DNA of 64,000 bases from Cohnella rhizoplanae (GTDB lineage Bacteria; Bacillota; Bacilli; Paenibacillales; Paenibacillaceae): NCBI RefSeq assembly GCF_948329515.1, contig NZ_CAOJCN010000022.1, forward strand, positions 1-64,000, read 5' to 3'. Numbering within the stretch: position 1 is the stretch's first letter; every line of letters begins with the position of its first letter. The notes under the pieces are model-generated. The model was not told the origin of the DNA. It did no database searches and saw nothing but the letters and a program-made list of their open reading frames with translations. This document shows, piece by piece, positions 42,619 to 51,110 of this stretch. Made by a program: the position numbers and the translations under genes.

Positions 42619-43356
42619 TTAGAAGCCGGCGCTTTGGCCGCCGTCCACATGAAGGATTTCGCCTGTTACGAACTGCGCCGAATCCAGGTACAGCACCGCT
42701 TCGACGACCTCTTGTTCCTCGCCCATTCGTCCCATCGGATGCAGCTTGGACAAGAATTCGTGCGTTTCAATTGCATGCATAGGCGTTTTGATCACGCCCG
42801 GCGATACGGCATTCACGCGGATGCCGCGCTTCGCGTACTCGATCGCCAGCGCTTTCGTCGCGGAGTTAAGACCGCCCTTCGTCAAGTTCGCGAGCGCGGA
42901 AGGCACTTGCTCCGTCGGCGAATCGGTTAGGCTTGTCGTGATGCTGACGATGTGGCCGACACCTTGTTTCAGCATTTGCGCAATCGCATGCTGCGTCAGA
43001 TGGAAGAAGCCGGCCACGTTCGTACCGATGTATGTCGTGAATTCTTCCTCGGTATATTCCGTGAACGGCTTCGCGATAAAAATCCCCGCATTGTTGATCA
43101 GGGTGTCGATGCGGCCGAATTGCGCCAGCGCTTCGTCCACGAGACGCCGCGCGACTTGAGGTTCCGCAACGTCGCCGGCTACGATATGCACATGCTTGCC
43201 CGTAGGATCGATAAACATTGCGGCATCCGCCAGCGCTTGTTCGCGGCGTCCGTTGATGACGACGTTGGCGCCTCGCTTAACTAGTTCTACGGCCATTGCC
43301 TTACCCAGTCCGCTGCTGCCGCCTGTGATCACATATACTTTCCCTTGATTGCTCAT
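42619..43356 (-). CDS. SDR-family oxidoreductase, catalytic Tyr replaced
   Basis: A 245-residue short-chain dehydrogenase: TGGSSGLGKAMA (residues 11-22) is the cofactor loop, INNAGIF the NNAG motif, and IVSITTSLTD holds the catalytic Ser. The usual YxxxK reads ANLTK here, so the Lys is kept but Tyr is replaced by Ala. The C-terminus (VDGGQSAGF) is standard. Loss of Tyr would impair normal redox chemistry; related proteins with the same motif exist, so this may be a subfamily feature. 37 bases from the quinone reductase gene. Confidence 0.88.
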   Translation of the reverse strand: MSNQGKVYVITGGSSGLGKAMAVELVKRGANVVINGRREQALADAAMFIDPTGKHVHIVAGDVAEPQVARRLVDEALAQFGRIDTLINNAGIFIAKPFTEYTEEEFTTYIGTNVAGFFHLTQHAIAQMLKQGVGHIVSITTSLTDSPTEQVPSALANLTKGGLNSATKALAIEYAKRGIRVNAVSPGVIKTPMHAIETHEFLSKLHPMGRMGEEQEVVEAVLYLDSAQFVTGEILHVDGGQSAGF

Positions 43357-43393
43357 CTTATGAACGCACCTCTTTTCTATTCATGGTCCTTCA

Positions 43394-43933
43394 TTACGCG
43401 GCCGTTACGGATGTAACGGATCTAATGTGCTCGACGTATGCCTTGCTGCTTTGCGTCAAACGCTCGGGCGTCACGTCGGATGTGTCGTTAACCGCGAAGT
43501 GAGGCAGGTATATCGCGTTGATGAAGCGTGCGGTTGCCTGAATCGGCGCCAATATCTGATCCAGCGTAAAACGGTTGGAGCCTTGAGGCTGATAGGATTC
43601 GGTCGTGCCGTACGTCGAGATGGCTACGCCGATTTCTTTGCCGGTTGTCGCAGTCGCTTCCGGTCCGTAAGCCCAGTTGTACAGCAGGACCGTATCGAAC
43701 CATTTCTTGAGAAGCGGGGGCATATTGTACCAAAAAAGCGGATATTGAAAAATGATGCGGTCATGCCCTTCGACGAGCTGCTGCTCGCGCTGAACGTCGA
43801 TATCCTCGCTTGGATATTCCTTGTATAGCTCGTGGATCGTAATGTCGCCGTTCTTTTTCAGTTCTTCGACCCATGCTTTGTTCCAGTTGGATGCTTCCAA
43901 ATTCGGATGCGCTACGATGACGAGTGTTTTCAT
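43394..43933 (-). CDS. NAD(P)H oxidoreductase, flavodoxin-like fold (quinone reductase type)
   Basis: A 179-residue FMN/FAD-dependent reductase of the MdaB/KefF/YwrO group. The opening strand TLVIVAHPN with SNWNKAW, the substrate-loop FQYPLFWYNMPPLLKKWFD (about 62-80) and the tail GKEIGVAISTYGTTESY are typical. It probably reduces quinones or electrophiles by two-electron transfer. It sits between the NIPSNAP and SDR genes, 27 bases after the former, suggesting detoxification. Confidence 0.9.
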   Translation of the reverse strand: MKTLVIVAHPNLEASNWNKAWVEELKKNGDITIHELYKEYPSEDIDVQREQQLVEGHDRIIFQYPLFWYNMPPLLKKWFDTVLLYNWAYGPEATATTGKEIGVAISTYGTTESYQPQGSNRFTLDQILAPIQATARFINAIYLPHFAVNDTSDVTPERLTQSSKAYVEHIRSVTSVTAA

Positions 43934-43960
43934 TTGATTCGCTCCATTTCATTAGTTAGA

Positions 43961-44635
43961 TTAGTTTGTTTGGTTTTCTTTGAAGAATGCCGCTTTTTGC
44001 ATATAGATACTTTCCTGGTTTTGAACCAGCGGGCCATCCAGCTCCGAAAGACGCTTGGCTTCGACCCACACGGGATCCGCCCGGAAACTTGCGTAGTTCG
44101 CATTGCGCGTTTCGATGTCGGGATGCTCGACGACATAATATAGGCGGTTGTTCGCGTCGTTCGCATCCACCCAAAAATACTTGATCGGCATCCCGTGCTT
44201 TTCGAACAAGGCGACGACAAGCTGATCGAAGCGCGCCAAGATCGATTCCATTTTTCCGGGGCTGACCTCGTAGATCCTCATCTCATACATCATCCGCTCG
44301 CTTAAAGTCGGATGAAGCTTGGGAAAAAACGCAGCTTGCTTCATGTACGCGCTCTCGACGTACTCGTAAAGCACGCCGTCCGTTTCCGTCCGTTTTCTCG
44401 CCGCAAGCCATTCCGGATCTTCCATGAACGCTTTGTAATTCCGTTCTCTGGAAGTCATATCAGGATGCTCGAGCACGTAATACAAGCGGTCCTTGGACTC
44501 ATCGGTATCCACCCAAAATTGAATGACTTTCATTTGATGCTTCGCGAATAGCCCCAACGTATCTGACTTAAATCGATCCAACATCGCCTGAAGCCGGCCC
44601 GGCTTCATCTGGTATGTCCGCAATTCGTATAGCAT
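43961..44635 (-). CDS. Tandem NIPSNAP-domain protein
   Basis: A 224-residue protein with two NIPSNAP domains (about 1-105 and 110-220), each starting MLYELRTYQMKPG or MMYEMRIYEVSPG and containing the YVLEHPD/YVVEHPD motif; the two halves are internal duplicates. NIPSNAP proteins are dimeric ferredoxin-like folds without a settled reaction. ATG at 44635 is chosen because GGAGGGG lies nine bases upstream; a GTG three codons earlier is too close. First gene of the TetR-controlled operon. Confidence 0.85.
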   Translation of the reverse strand: MLYELRTYQMKPGRLQAMLDRFKSDTLGLFAKHQMKVIQFWVDTDESKDRLYYVLEHPDMTSRERNYKAFMEDPEWLAARKRTETDGVLYEYVESAYMKQAAFFPKLHPTLSERMMYEMRIYEVSPGKMESILARFDQLVVALFEKHGMPIKYFWVDANDANNRLYYVVEHPDIETRNANYASFRADPVWVEAKRLSELDGPLVQNQESIYMQKAAFFKENQTN

Positions 44636-44665
44636 CTTTCTCACCCCTCCCTGATATCATATATG

Positions 44666-44694
44666 GTTTTATCTATCTACTAAAAGGTAGACAA
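44666..44694 (-). promoter_or_regulatory. Promoter and TetR operator of the NIPSNAP operon
   Basis: On the minus strand, -35 TTGTCT (44694-44689) and a weak -10 TAAAAC (44671-44666) are separated by 17 bases. Between them lies ATCTACTAAAAGGTAGA (44675-44691 on the plus strand), 16 of 17 bases identical to the site before tetR. Confidence 0.75.
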
Positions 44695-44707
44695 CAGTGT
44701 GAAAAAA

Positions 44708-44737
44708 ATCCGCTTACCCTGTTACGATAAAGCGGAT
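44708..44737 (-). terminator. Intrinsic terminator overlapping the tetR stop
   Basis: AATCCGCTT region: ATCCGCTT pairs with AAGCGGAT, followed by TTTTTTT on the minus strand. The first arm overlaps the last codons of tetR. It separates tetR from the NIPSNAP operon. Confidence 0.8.
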
Positions 44738-45291
44738 ATGACGCCTTCGGCAATCATGTTGAACCGATTCGCATCCCGAAAGGTTCTCGCAAGCAGCTGC
44801 GCGCCTTGAAGCGAGGTCAAGATTTTGTGCGCTTGCGCCTGCGCCGTTCCTTTGAATTGAAGATGCCCTTCGCTGCGCCCTTGTTCGAGCACGCGTTCGA
44901 CCCAAGTCAAGTTGGCGGTAAAGAATGCAGCCAGCTTCTCTCGAACCTTTTCCGTTAAGGTAGCCAGATCGGATGACAGCATGACGCTTAGACAGGTGCA
45001 GTACGTATCGACTGGTATGCTGAAAATCATCATGTACCTGCGAATTTTATCCAAGTTGTTTGTCGTCTCGCTGTCAATCTCGGCGATTTTCGCGACGAAC
45101 TCCCGGTTGTACCTCGCAATCAGCGCTTCTGCCAGATCCTCCTTATTCGGAAAATGGTAATGAATGCTCGCCGTGCGTATGCCGATCTTCTCGGCGATGT
45201 GCGCATAGCTGAAGCCGTTAAATCCGACCTCCTGTACGAGTCCCTGAGCCGTATCGAGAATCAGCTCTGCCGTGTTTTTGTTGTTGTTCAT
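44722..45291 (-). CDS. TetR-family repressor
   Basis: A 189-residue repressor. The N-terminal helix-turn-helix spans about 8-52 (LILDTAQGLVQEVGF, YAHIAEKIGIRTASIHYHFPNKEDL, in pieces), and the C-terminal part is the ligand domain of the AcrR/YxaF kind. The promoter and the 17-bp operator lie directly upstream and the same operator precedes the redox operon, so the protein represses itself and that operon. ATG is only six bases after the -10 box, so the mRNA is probably leaderless. Ligand: perhaps a quinone, flavonoid or other electrophile, given the operon contents. Confidence 0.9.
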   Translation of the reverse strand: MNNNKNTAELILDTAQGLVQEVGFNGFSYAHIAEKIGIRTASIHYHFPNKEDLAEALIARYNREFVAKIAEIDSETTNNLDKIRRYMMIFSIPVDTYCTCLSVMLSSDLATLTEKVREKLAAFFTANLTWVERVLEQGRSEGHLQFKGTAQAQAHKILTSLQGAQLLARTFRDANRFNMIAEGVISALS

Positions 45292-45297
45292 GTTTGT

Positions 45298-45326
45298 ATT
45301 CTACCTTTTAGTAGGTAAAGAGTCAA
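45298..45326 (-). promoter_or_regulatory. tetR promoter with overlapping operator
   Basis: -35 TTGACT (45326-45321), 17-base spacer, -10 TAGAAT (45303-45298). The operator ACCTACTAAAAGGTAGA (minus strand; 45300-45316) covers spacer and -10. The initiation point would fall at or next to the ATG at 45291. Confidence 0.85.
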
Positions 45327-45375
45327 GCCGCTGAGCAAGAATTTTTTTACCATGTGAATCCAGGCTCTAAAGAGA

Positions 45376-45396
45376 CCCCCTTATCGCCTAAGGGGG
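45376..45396 (-). terminator. Probable terminator of the second heparinase-like gene
   Basis: CCCCCTTA and TAAGGGGG with loop TCGCC, extended by GAG/CTC past one mismatch. The minus strand goes on TCTTTAG, with only a weak T-run. Confidence 0.55.
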
Positions 45397-45403
45397 CCTC
45401 CAT

Positions 45404-45443
45404 CCAGTTATCCAGTTATCCAGTTATCCAGTCATCCAGTCAT
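45404..45443. repeat. Five tandem 8-bp repeats
   Basis: CCAGTTAT three times, then CCAGTCAT twice, followed by a degenerate copy and ATTC repeats to about 45458. It lies between the stop of the lyase gene and its terminator. Simple sequence, no coding role. Confidence 0.85.
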
Positions 45444-45480
45444 CCATTCATTCATTCAAGCCTATCTTTATTTGTTTGCT

Positions 45481-48400
45481 TCACGTTTGCCGCTCCAGTG
45501 CCGCATCGTCGTAATACAATTTGCTTTTTTGCGAATTGCCGCTTAATAACCGGATGCCCACATACGCCGTACCGGCGGGGGCTTTGCCGATTACGGTCAC
45601 GTCATTCCATTGCCCTGCAACGGCCGGAACGGGCTCATGCATCTCTCCCCCTGCAACGGTCTGATTGGCGCTGTCATAGAAGACGAGTACGAGGCTCCCG
45701 CTCGTCCCCGACGCCAGATACGATTTGGCAGAGGCACGATACACTTCTCCAGCCGAAGCGGGAAAGCGCCCGGAGTTTACTCCGTAAATGCCATGCGGCG
45801 TTCCGGTTTCCTTCACATCGTCGAGCAGCGCGCTTTGGCTTCCCGAATACGCTTGATCCGCAGAGGCTGCGGCAGGATTAGCTGCGACATACTGCGTCCA
45901 ACCGGTTAGGCCGCTTTCGAATCCGGGATTGGTCAGCGTAAGAGGGACGCTCAACATACGAGTCAGCGTATACGTCCCTGGCGCGCCGGTAAAGTAGAGC
46001 GCCCCTCCCTCTTCGCTAACGAAACCGTAAGTTTCCACGCCATTTCGGGTTATTTTCCATGTACCGGCTTTCAGGTCCGTTACGACATGCTGCAGCGTTG
46101 CCAGGCTTCCTGTCGTCGTCAGGGTCACGATTCCGGACAAACGCTTCCCTGACGCGCTGAACAGGAGCGCGCGATCCGACACCTGTGCCCCTACCATTGC
46201 AGCGGCTTGTAGCTGCGTACCCACCGTGTGAGAAGCCTCCAGCTTTTGTATGGGCAGTGGCTGCGGCGCCGGATTCCCTACGCTATCCATCACTTGTATG
46301 ACATTCAGGAACAGATCTTCTTTATGAGGCGCCGATGTATTCGGCGGCGTCACTTGGATACGCCATGCGCCCTGTTCATCGGACGTCGTCGTATACAGCG
46401 GCGCGCTCGGATAGTTCGTGCCGAATACGTCGAATTCGTGACCGGCTCCGCCCACCTTGTCGATCTGCGCATTGTCGGGGAGCAGGGTTTGGTTGACGAG
46501 TTTGCCGGTATCGCCTCGGGTCGTGCGGGTGATCGTCGTCGTCTTGGTCGATGGATTGACGACAGGCTCATCGATGCTGTGCAGGAGCCAATATTTCTTG
46601 AAACTCGGATCCGAGGCGACGACACGGTCGAAGACGATCATCGCCGCCGGATGGACGCCGCTCTTCAGATTCAGGAAGACCATCGACCGTTGATGCTGCT
46701 CCACCTTGTCGGTGTAGGCGAATGACAAGTCCCCTTTGATATACGTATAGTTCGGAACGACCGGATCAGGGCCAAAGGCGCGTCCCTGCACTTCCGCGAA
46801 CTTGTAGTTGCTGCCGAATACGTCTTGCAGGGTCTGGGCATCGATGCCGGCACGCCCCGGACCTGTGTCGCGCCAGCGCTGTCCGCCGTCGTTGCCCGCC
46901 CATCGTTCGTTCGGATCCATGACGAGCATGGCGTTATGCGCGATGGTCCGCTTATGGTAATTGATGTCATGCGGACTATTGTAGGCGCCTCCGGACCCCT
47001 CATACAAGCCGGAATCGATGGCCAGCCCGCCTTTGTAATAGAGCTGGAAGCTGCCGAAGTCCAGATGCTCGTGATTGCCGAAGCGGCGGTTGCCGATCTT
47101 CATCTCCGCGACGACCGTCGGGGAATTATGGGTGGCGACGTCGACGGCGTCCCATCCGGTTCGCGCGATCATCGACGCTTCCGGATCGTTGAAGTAACGG
47201 CTGCGCGGAAGATCGATCGGCGACTTTGCTGCACGGTTATCCTTAAGGAATAAGATCTCGTAGATCGGCAGCTTGCCCGGCTCGTAGGTGGCGAGGAATT
47301 CATGGTTGACATAGGGATTGTCGAATAAGGAGGCCGCCAGCATATTTGTTGTCTGGTCCTTCCATACGGTGTCCAAGTAGGTATATACCGAATTATATCC
47401 GTCACCGTCCCGCAATCTCTGCCCGTCAGGCCGGCGGGAATAGATCGACTTGAACAGGACGTCGCCCTGGTTGCTGCCGATCGGATTGTTTAAGCCCATC
47501 CTCGTGAACAGCATCGACATCCACAGCTCGTTGCTGTAACGGGCTCCTGTGTAGGATTCCCCTTGGTGGTGAGATTCCGATGCGTAGAAGTAATTGCGCA
47601 CGGGCACTGCATTGTTGTAAATCAAGGGAACGACCCGGTCGTAGACGTCGGGATGCTCGTCGTACACCGCGATTGCCGCGCCCAGCAAGTACCGGAACAC
47701 TTGACCTTCTCCGCCGTGGCCGGTCCCTAACAAGTCGGATTGGAATATGGGAGTTCCGGTCGGATTGTACGCCATCTCCATGTCTCCGGCATATTGGAGG
47801 ATGGCGTTATAGATCTGATCCCGCTCTTGTGGATTATCCAACAGATCGTGGCACCAATCATAGACCAGCGCCATCGTTTCCAATAAGGGACCTGTTATCC
47901 CATTATTGTTGGAAGCGGGATACTGGGCGGAGCTTGCGATATTTAGCGCCATGGCGACAGCCTTCTCGCCGCTCGCATGCGATTGGACCGGATCGAGCAG
48001 GTAAGCGAAGGCGTTCGCATTCGCATGGAGCAGCACCTCGCCGAGGACGTTGCTGCTATTCGCGGGAACGGCCGGCAGCTCCCCCAAGTCGGACGTTCCC
48101 ATGCCCAGATTGACAGGCAGATAGGTGGAATTGTCCAACGAGACTTCGATATCGAACAGGTAAACCCGTTCCGTATCTTTGTAGAAGACGATATCCAGCG
48201 AATGGATATTCATCACGGATTGCAGATCGAGCGTGAGGGTCCCTCCGACAATCGGATTGCAGTAATGCGTAGCCGGGTCGTTATCGACGGCATTCGCCGG
48301 CGTTCCGGTGCAGGTGTAGCCGGGGCTTCCGGATGCCGAGACCGTCGTCGTAACCAGCTGGCGAGCTCCGCCCGATCCGTTCTTAAAGACGTCGATTTCG

Positions 48401-49782
48401 CGGATCGCGATGCCTTTCTCGCTGGAGGCCGTAACGCCAATGTTGCCGAGTCCTTTGAGATGGATATAGCGGGCTTGCTGGACGGTTGGAAAGGTAAACG
48501 TGTTGGTCGACGTTCCAAGCTCGCTTCGCGCCGTGTATCCCGGATCGCCGCGCAGCTTGTCGTACGCTTCGAAGCTGTCTTGGAAAAAAGGAATCGTCCG
48601 CTTGCCTTTAATCTTATCGATATCCCCTGGGCGAACGAACAGACGCGGGTGGCCCGAAGGAGGCTTCGGTATCGTCGTTGCGTTCAATACCGCCGGGGCG
48701 GCAGGCAGCTGCACGTTCGCATCCGTCACCGCCTCGTCGTACACGTACACCGGCTCCCGCGTCGTCACGCTGCCGGTCTTCTCCACCTTGACGAAGTATC
48801 GATCGGATGGCACCGCGGAGAACGAATATCTACCTTGGACATCGGTCGTGACGCTCGCTGCCTGTTGGTAAACCGCTCCATGATCCCTCTCGAGATAGAG
48901 TCTGACGGCAGCCCCTGCTGCCGGCTGCCCGTCGGACAGGTTCGTTACCGTTCCGGAGATCGTATGTTTCGGCGAATCGGGGTCTGCCGGCAGCGAAAAG
49001 TTCGCTGTCGTCGCAGCTGCGCCATTGACCACTTGAACGGAAGCGGTCTGCGTCACATAGCCGGCTCGGACCGCGCGAACCTTGTAGTTCCCGGCGTCCA
49101 GGACCGCCAGCTTGAACGCATTGTTCCCGTCCGAATAGGCGGAAGCCAGCACCTCGGTATAGCCGGTATCGTCGGCGTCATAGAGATTTACCTTAGCCCA
49201 AGCAGGGGGGCTGCCCGCGCCTTGAAGCGTTACTTGTCCGGAAATGACGCTCGACTTCTCCAGCTTCACTTCGTCGAAGTACACATTGCCGGTCTGGGAT
49301 GTGCCGCTTAAGAGCAGGATGCCGACCTTGGACGTACCTGCTGGGGCTTGGAAGGTAGCGGTTATATCATTCCACTGGCCGATGACGTTCGTACCTATTG
49401 CATGTTCTTCTTTAATCGTTGCATTCGAGCTGTTGTAGAAGACGAGAGCAAGAATGCCGACGGCGCCTGACTCCGGATACTTCTTGACCGAGGCACGATA
49501 AATATCACCGGCCGTGGCTGTCACGCGCTGAGAGTTCACGCCGTAAGGGCCGGTTGTATGATGATCTGCGAGCAGTAAGCTCTTGCTTCCCGAGCTGGCT
49601 TGCGTCGTCGAGGATTCGGCGATATTGACGCTGCCATACGGCGTCCATTCCGTGAGACCGCTTTCAAAACCAGTGTTTCCTAGCGTGACGGGAACAGACG
49701 CTTCCGCCTCCGGCGGTATCGCTTGCGAAAACATGCTGGCGATAAGTAAAAAAGCCAAGCACCATTTAACCCTTTTGCTCAT
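45481..49782 (-). CDS. Secreted heparinase II/III-like lyase with CBM and carboxypeptidase-regulatory-like modules
   Basis: A 1433-residue exported protein. Signal peptide 1-28 (AEAS). A CBM-like sandwich (about 30-180; NTGFESGLTEWTPYG) is repeated almost word for word at the C-terminus (about 1285-1430; NPGFESGLTGWTQY). Two carboxypeptidase-regulatory-like beta domains follow the first (about 182-275 and 278-375; ISGTVTNLSDG). The middle holds a discoidin-like insert (about 430-560) and the lyase: toroid helices with ETMALVYDWCHDLLD, and the heparinase II/III beta-sheet domain with GNHEHLDFGSFQLYYKGG and TIAHNAMLVMDPNE, containing the conserved His-X-Asn/His residues. It should cleave uronate-containing glycans. 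TAGGAGG precedes ATG. Monocistronic. Confidence 0.85.
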   Translation of the reverse strand: MSKRVKWCLAFLLIASMFSQAIPPEAEASVPVTLGNTGFESGLTEWTPYGSVNIAESSTTQASSGSKSLLLADHHTTGPYGVNSQRVTATAGDIYRASVKKYPESGAVGILALVFYNSSNATIKEEHAIGTNVIGQWNDITATFQAPAGTSKVGILLLSGTSQTGNVYFDEVKLEKSSVISGQVTLQGAGSPPAWAKVNLYDADDTGYTEVLASAYSDGNNAFKLAVLDAGNYKVRAVRAGYVTQTASVQVVNGAAATTANFSLPADPDSPKHTISGTVTNLSDGQPAAGAAVRLYLERDHGAVYQQAASVTTDVQGRYSFSAVPSDRYFVKVEKTGSVTTREPVYVYDEAVTDANVQLPAAPAVLNATTIPKPPSGHPRLFVRPGDIDKIKGKRTIPFFQDSFEAYDKLRGDPGYTARSELGTSTNTFTFPTVQQARYIHLKGLGNIGVTASSEKGIAIREIDVFKNGSGGARQLVTTTVSASGSPGYTCTGTPANAVDNDPATHYCNPIVGGTLTLDLQSVMNIHSLDIVFYKDTERVYLFDIEVSLDNSTYLPVNLGMGTSDLGELPAVPANSSNVLGEVLLHANANAFAYLLDPVQSHASGEKAVAMALNIASSAQYPASNNNGITGPLLETMALVYDWCHDLLDNPQERDQIYNAILQYAGDMEMAYNPTGTPIFQSDLLGTGHGGEGQVFRYLLGAAIAVYDEHPDVYDRVVPLIYNNAVPVRNYFYASESHHQGESYTGARYSNELWMSMLFTRMGLNNPIGSNQGDVLFKSIYSRRPDGQRLRDGDGYNSVYTYLDTVWKDQTTNMLAASLFDNPYVNHEFLATYEPGKLPIYEILFLKDNRAAKSPIDLPRSRYFNDPEASMIARTGWDAVDVATHNSPTVVAEMKIGNRRFGNHEHLDFGSFQLYYKGGLAIDSGLYEGSGGAYNSPHDINYHKRTIAHNAMLVMDPNERWAGNDGGQRWRDTGPGRAGIDAQTLQDVFGSNYKFAEVQGRAFGPDPVVPNYTYIKGDLSFAYTDKVEQHQRSMVFLNLKSGVHPAAMIVFDRVVASDPSFKKYWLLHSIDEPVVNPSTKTTTITRTTRGDTGKLVNQTLLPDNAQIDKVGGAGHEFDVFGTNYPSAPLYTTTSDEQGAWRIQVTPPNTSAPHKEDLFLNVIQVMDSVGNPAPQPLPIQKLEASHTVGTQLQAAAMVGAQVSDRALLFSASGKRLSGIVTLTTTGSLATLQHVVTDLKAGTWKITRNGVETYGFVSEEGGALYFTGAPGTYTLTRMLSVPLTLTNPGFESGLTGWTQYVAANPAAASADQAYSGSQSALLDDVKETGTPHGIYGVNSGRFPASAGEVYRASAKSYLASGTSGSLVLVFYDSANQTVAGGEMHEPVPAVAGQWNDVTVIGKAPAGTAYVGIRLLSGNSQKSKLYYDDAALERQT

Positions 49783-49984
49783 AATGATCCTCCTAATCGT
49801 TTTGAACTCGATTGAAGCAGGACACGAAGCTGAACCCCCTTCCCGATTATTGAAGAACGCGGTTTTCAGCCATATTATCCTGCAGCCCGAAGCGCAATCA
49901 TAGGGGAGTTATATGACATGCATATAGGATTTTTGATGCGCATTACCGCTGGTGATGTTTTCGCCCATCCATATAATGAAAAAA

Positions 49985-50014
49985 GAAGCAGCTGCCGCGA
50001 CGGCTAACTGCTTC
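49985..50014 (-). terminator. Intrinsic terminator of the alpha/beta hydrolase gene
   Basis: GAAGCAG and CTGCTTC enclose an inner GCCG/CGGC stem; the minus strand ends with TTTTTTC. The rest of 49783-50031 shows only the leader of the lyase gene. Confidence 0.75.
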
Positions 50015-50031
50015 CTGGTGAGTGCCAATTT

Positions 50032-50901
50032 CTAGAATCCGTAAACGCGAGCAAAAAAGGATTGGATTAACCCTGAAACCATACAGCTCGCTTCTTCAAG
50101 GACAAAGTGCCCGCCACATAATAACTCAAGTTCGACGCAGGTCAGTTCACTCGCAAGCGCATAGGCTCCCGCCAAGGTGAAGATAAAATCGTTTTTGCCC
50201 CAGGCAATCAAGGTCGGAGGCTGATAGGTTCGCAAGTACTGCTGCCATTTCGGATATTGTTCCACGTTATGCCTGTAATCATAGCCTAATTCCAGTTGAA
50301 TGGCTGCATTTCCCGGCCGATCGAGAAATAACTGATCCATAACATATCCGTCCGGGCTAATTAAAAAAGGATTGCACACGCCGAAGGTATATTGCTTCCT
50401 CGTGAACTCAACATCGACAAGCGTGGCGAACGCTTTCTTGTTCTCGGGACTTGGATCCGCCCAAAGCGCCTTAAACAAATCAAACGGTCGGCCGAGCCCT
50501 ATGGCATGGGCTACAGCATTCTGTATTACGAAACCCAAGACTTTCTCCGGATGCCGGATGGCCATTCGAAACCCGATAGGGCCACCATAATCATGACAAT
50601 ATAAAATATAGCGAGATATGCAAAGTCCGTGAATTAATTGTTCGATGACCAAAGAAAGGTGTTCAAATGTGTACGAGAAATGATCCACTGAAGGCATACT
50701 GCTGTTTCCGTATCCTGGATAGTCCGGTGCAATGACGTAATAGCGATCAGCCAATAACGGTATTAAATCCCGAAACATGTGGGAAGAACTGGGAAATCCA
50801 TGAAGAAGAATCATAGCTGGATTCCTCGGATTTCCAGCTTCGCGATAGAAGACTTCAATTCCCTCAATGTTCATTTTTTTATACTGTATTGCCGCCGACA
50901 T
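50032..50901 (-). CDS. Alpha/beta hydrolase (epoxide-hydrolase or dehalogenase-like)
   Basis: A 289-residue hydrolase. The oxyanion motif is HGFPSS near 32-37, the nucleophile is Asp in YCHDYGGPIG near 100 (epoxide hydrolase/haloalkane dehalogenase type, not Ser), the acid is in WGKNDFIF near 230 and the His in GGHFVLEE near 262. A cap domain lies between. ATG at 50901 is preferred: GGGGGAATT precedes it and the family begins there, whereas the frame up to 51090 overlaps the terminator at 51032-51061. Substrate unknown. Confidence 0.9.
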   Translation of the reverse strand: MSAAIQYKKMNIEGIEVFYREAGNPRNPAMILLHGFPSSSHMFRDLIPLLADRYYVIAPDYPGYGNSSMPSVDHFSYTFEHLSLVIEQLIHGLCISRYILYCHDYGGPIGFRMAIRHPEKVLGFVIQNAVAHAIGLGRPFDLFKALWADPSPENKKAFATLVDVEFTRKQYTFGVCNPFLISPDGYVMDQLFLDRPGNAAIQLELGYDYRHNVEQYPKWQQYLRTYQPPTLIAWGKNDFIFTLAGAYALASELTCVELELLCGGHFVLEEASCMVSGLIQSFFARVYGF

Positions 50902-51031
50902 CCGTAATTCCCCCTTCTTGCAGGGTTCAATCCTCATAAATAAGTATGAACGATTACCTATGATAAGACCTTGAAGGTACCCTTGCAATTGGAAGTAATC
51001 AGGAAATATCGGCACCACCCTTTTAATTGTA

Positions 51032-51061
51032 AACCCGGCCGCCTTTATAGGTAGCCGGGTT
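51032..51061 (-). terminator. Intrinsic terminator of the SDR gene
   Basis: AACCCGGC and GCCGGGTT form the stem; the minus strand follows with TACAATTAAAAGG, a weak T-run. It lies 50 bases beyond the SDR stop. Confidence 0.65.
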
Positions 51062-51110
51062 CTCCTTATCGGGTTAGCTTGAATGGGCATTCATCGCCTC
51101 TGGCTTCACG

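Noticed and set aside
45404..45458. Possible CRISPR-like array
   Set aside because: Repeats are only 8 bp with no unique spacers, so it is simple sequence.
47977..49311. 444-codon plus-strand ORF opposite the heparinase-like gene
   Set aside because: Antisense shadow; Arg-rich composition, no motif, and the opposite frame has clear domains.
49851..49868. LacI-type operator before the second heparinase-like gene
   Set aside because: TGAA...TTCA arms are symmetric, but four of eighteen positions break the symmetry and no regulator is nearby.
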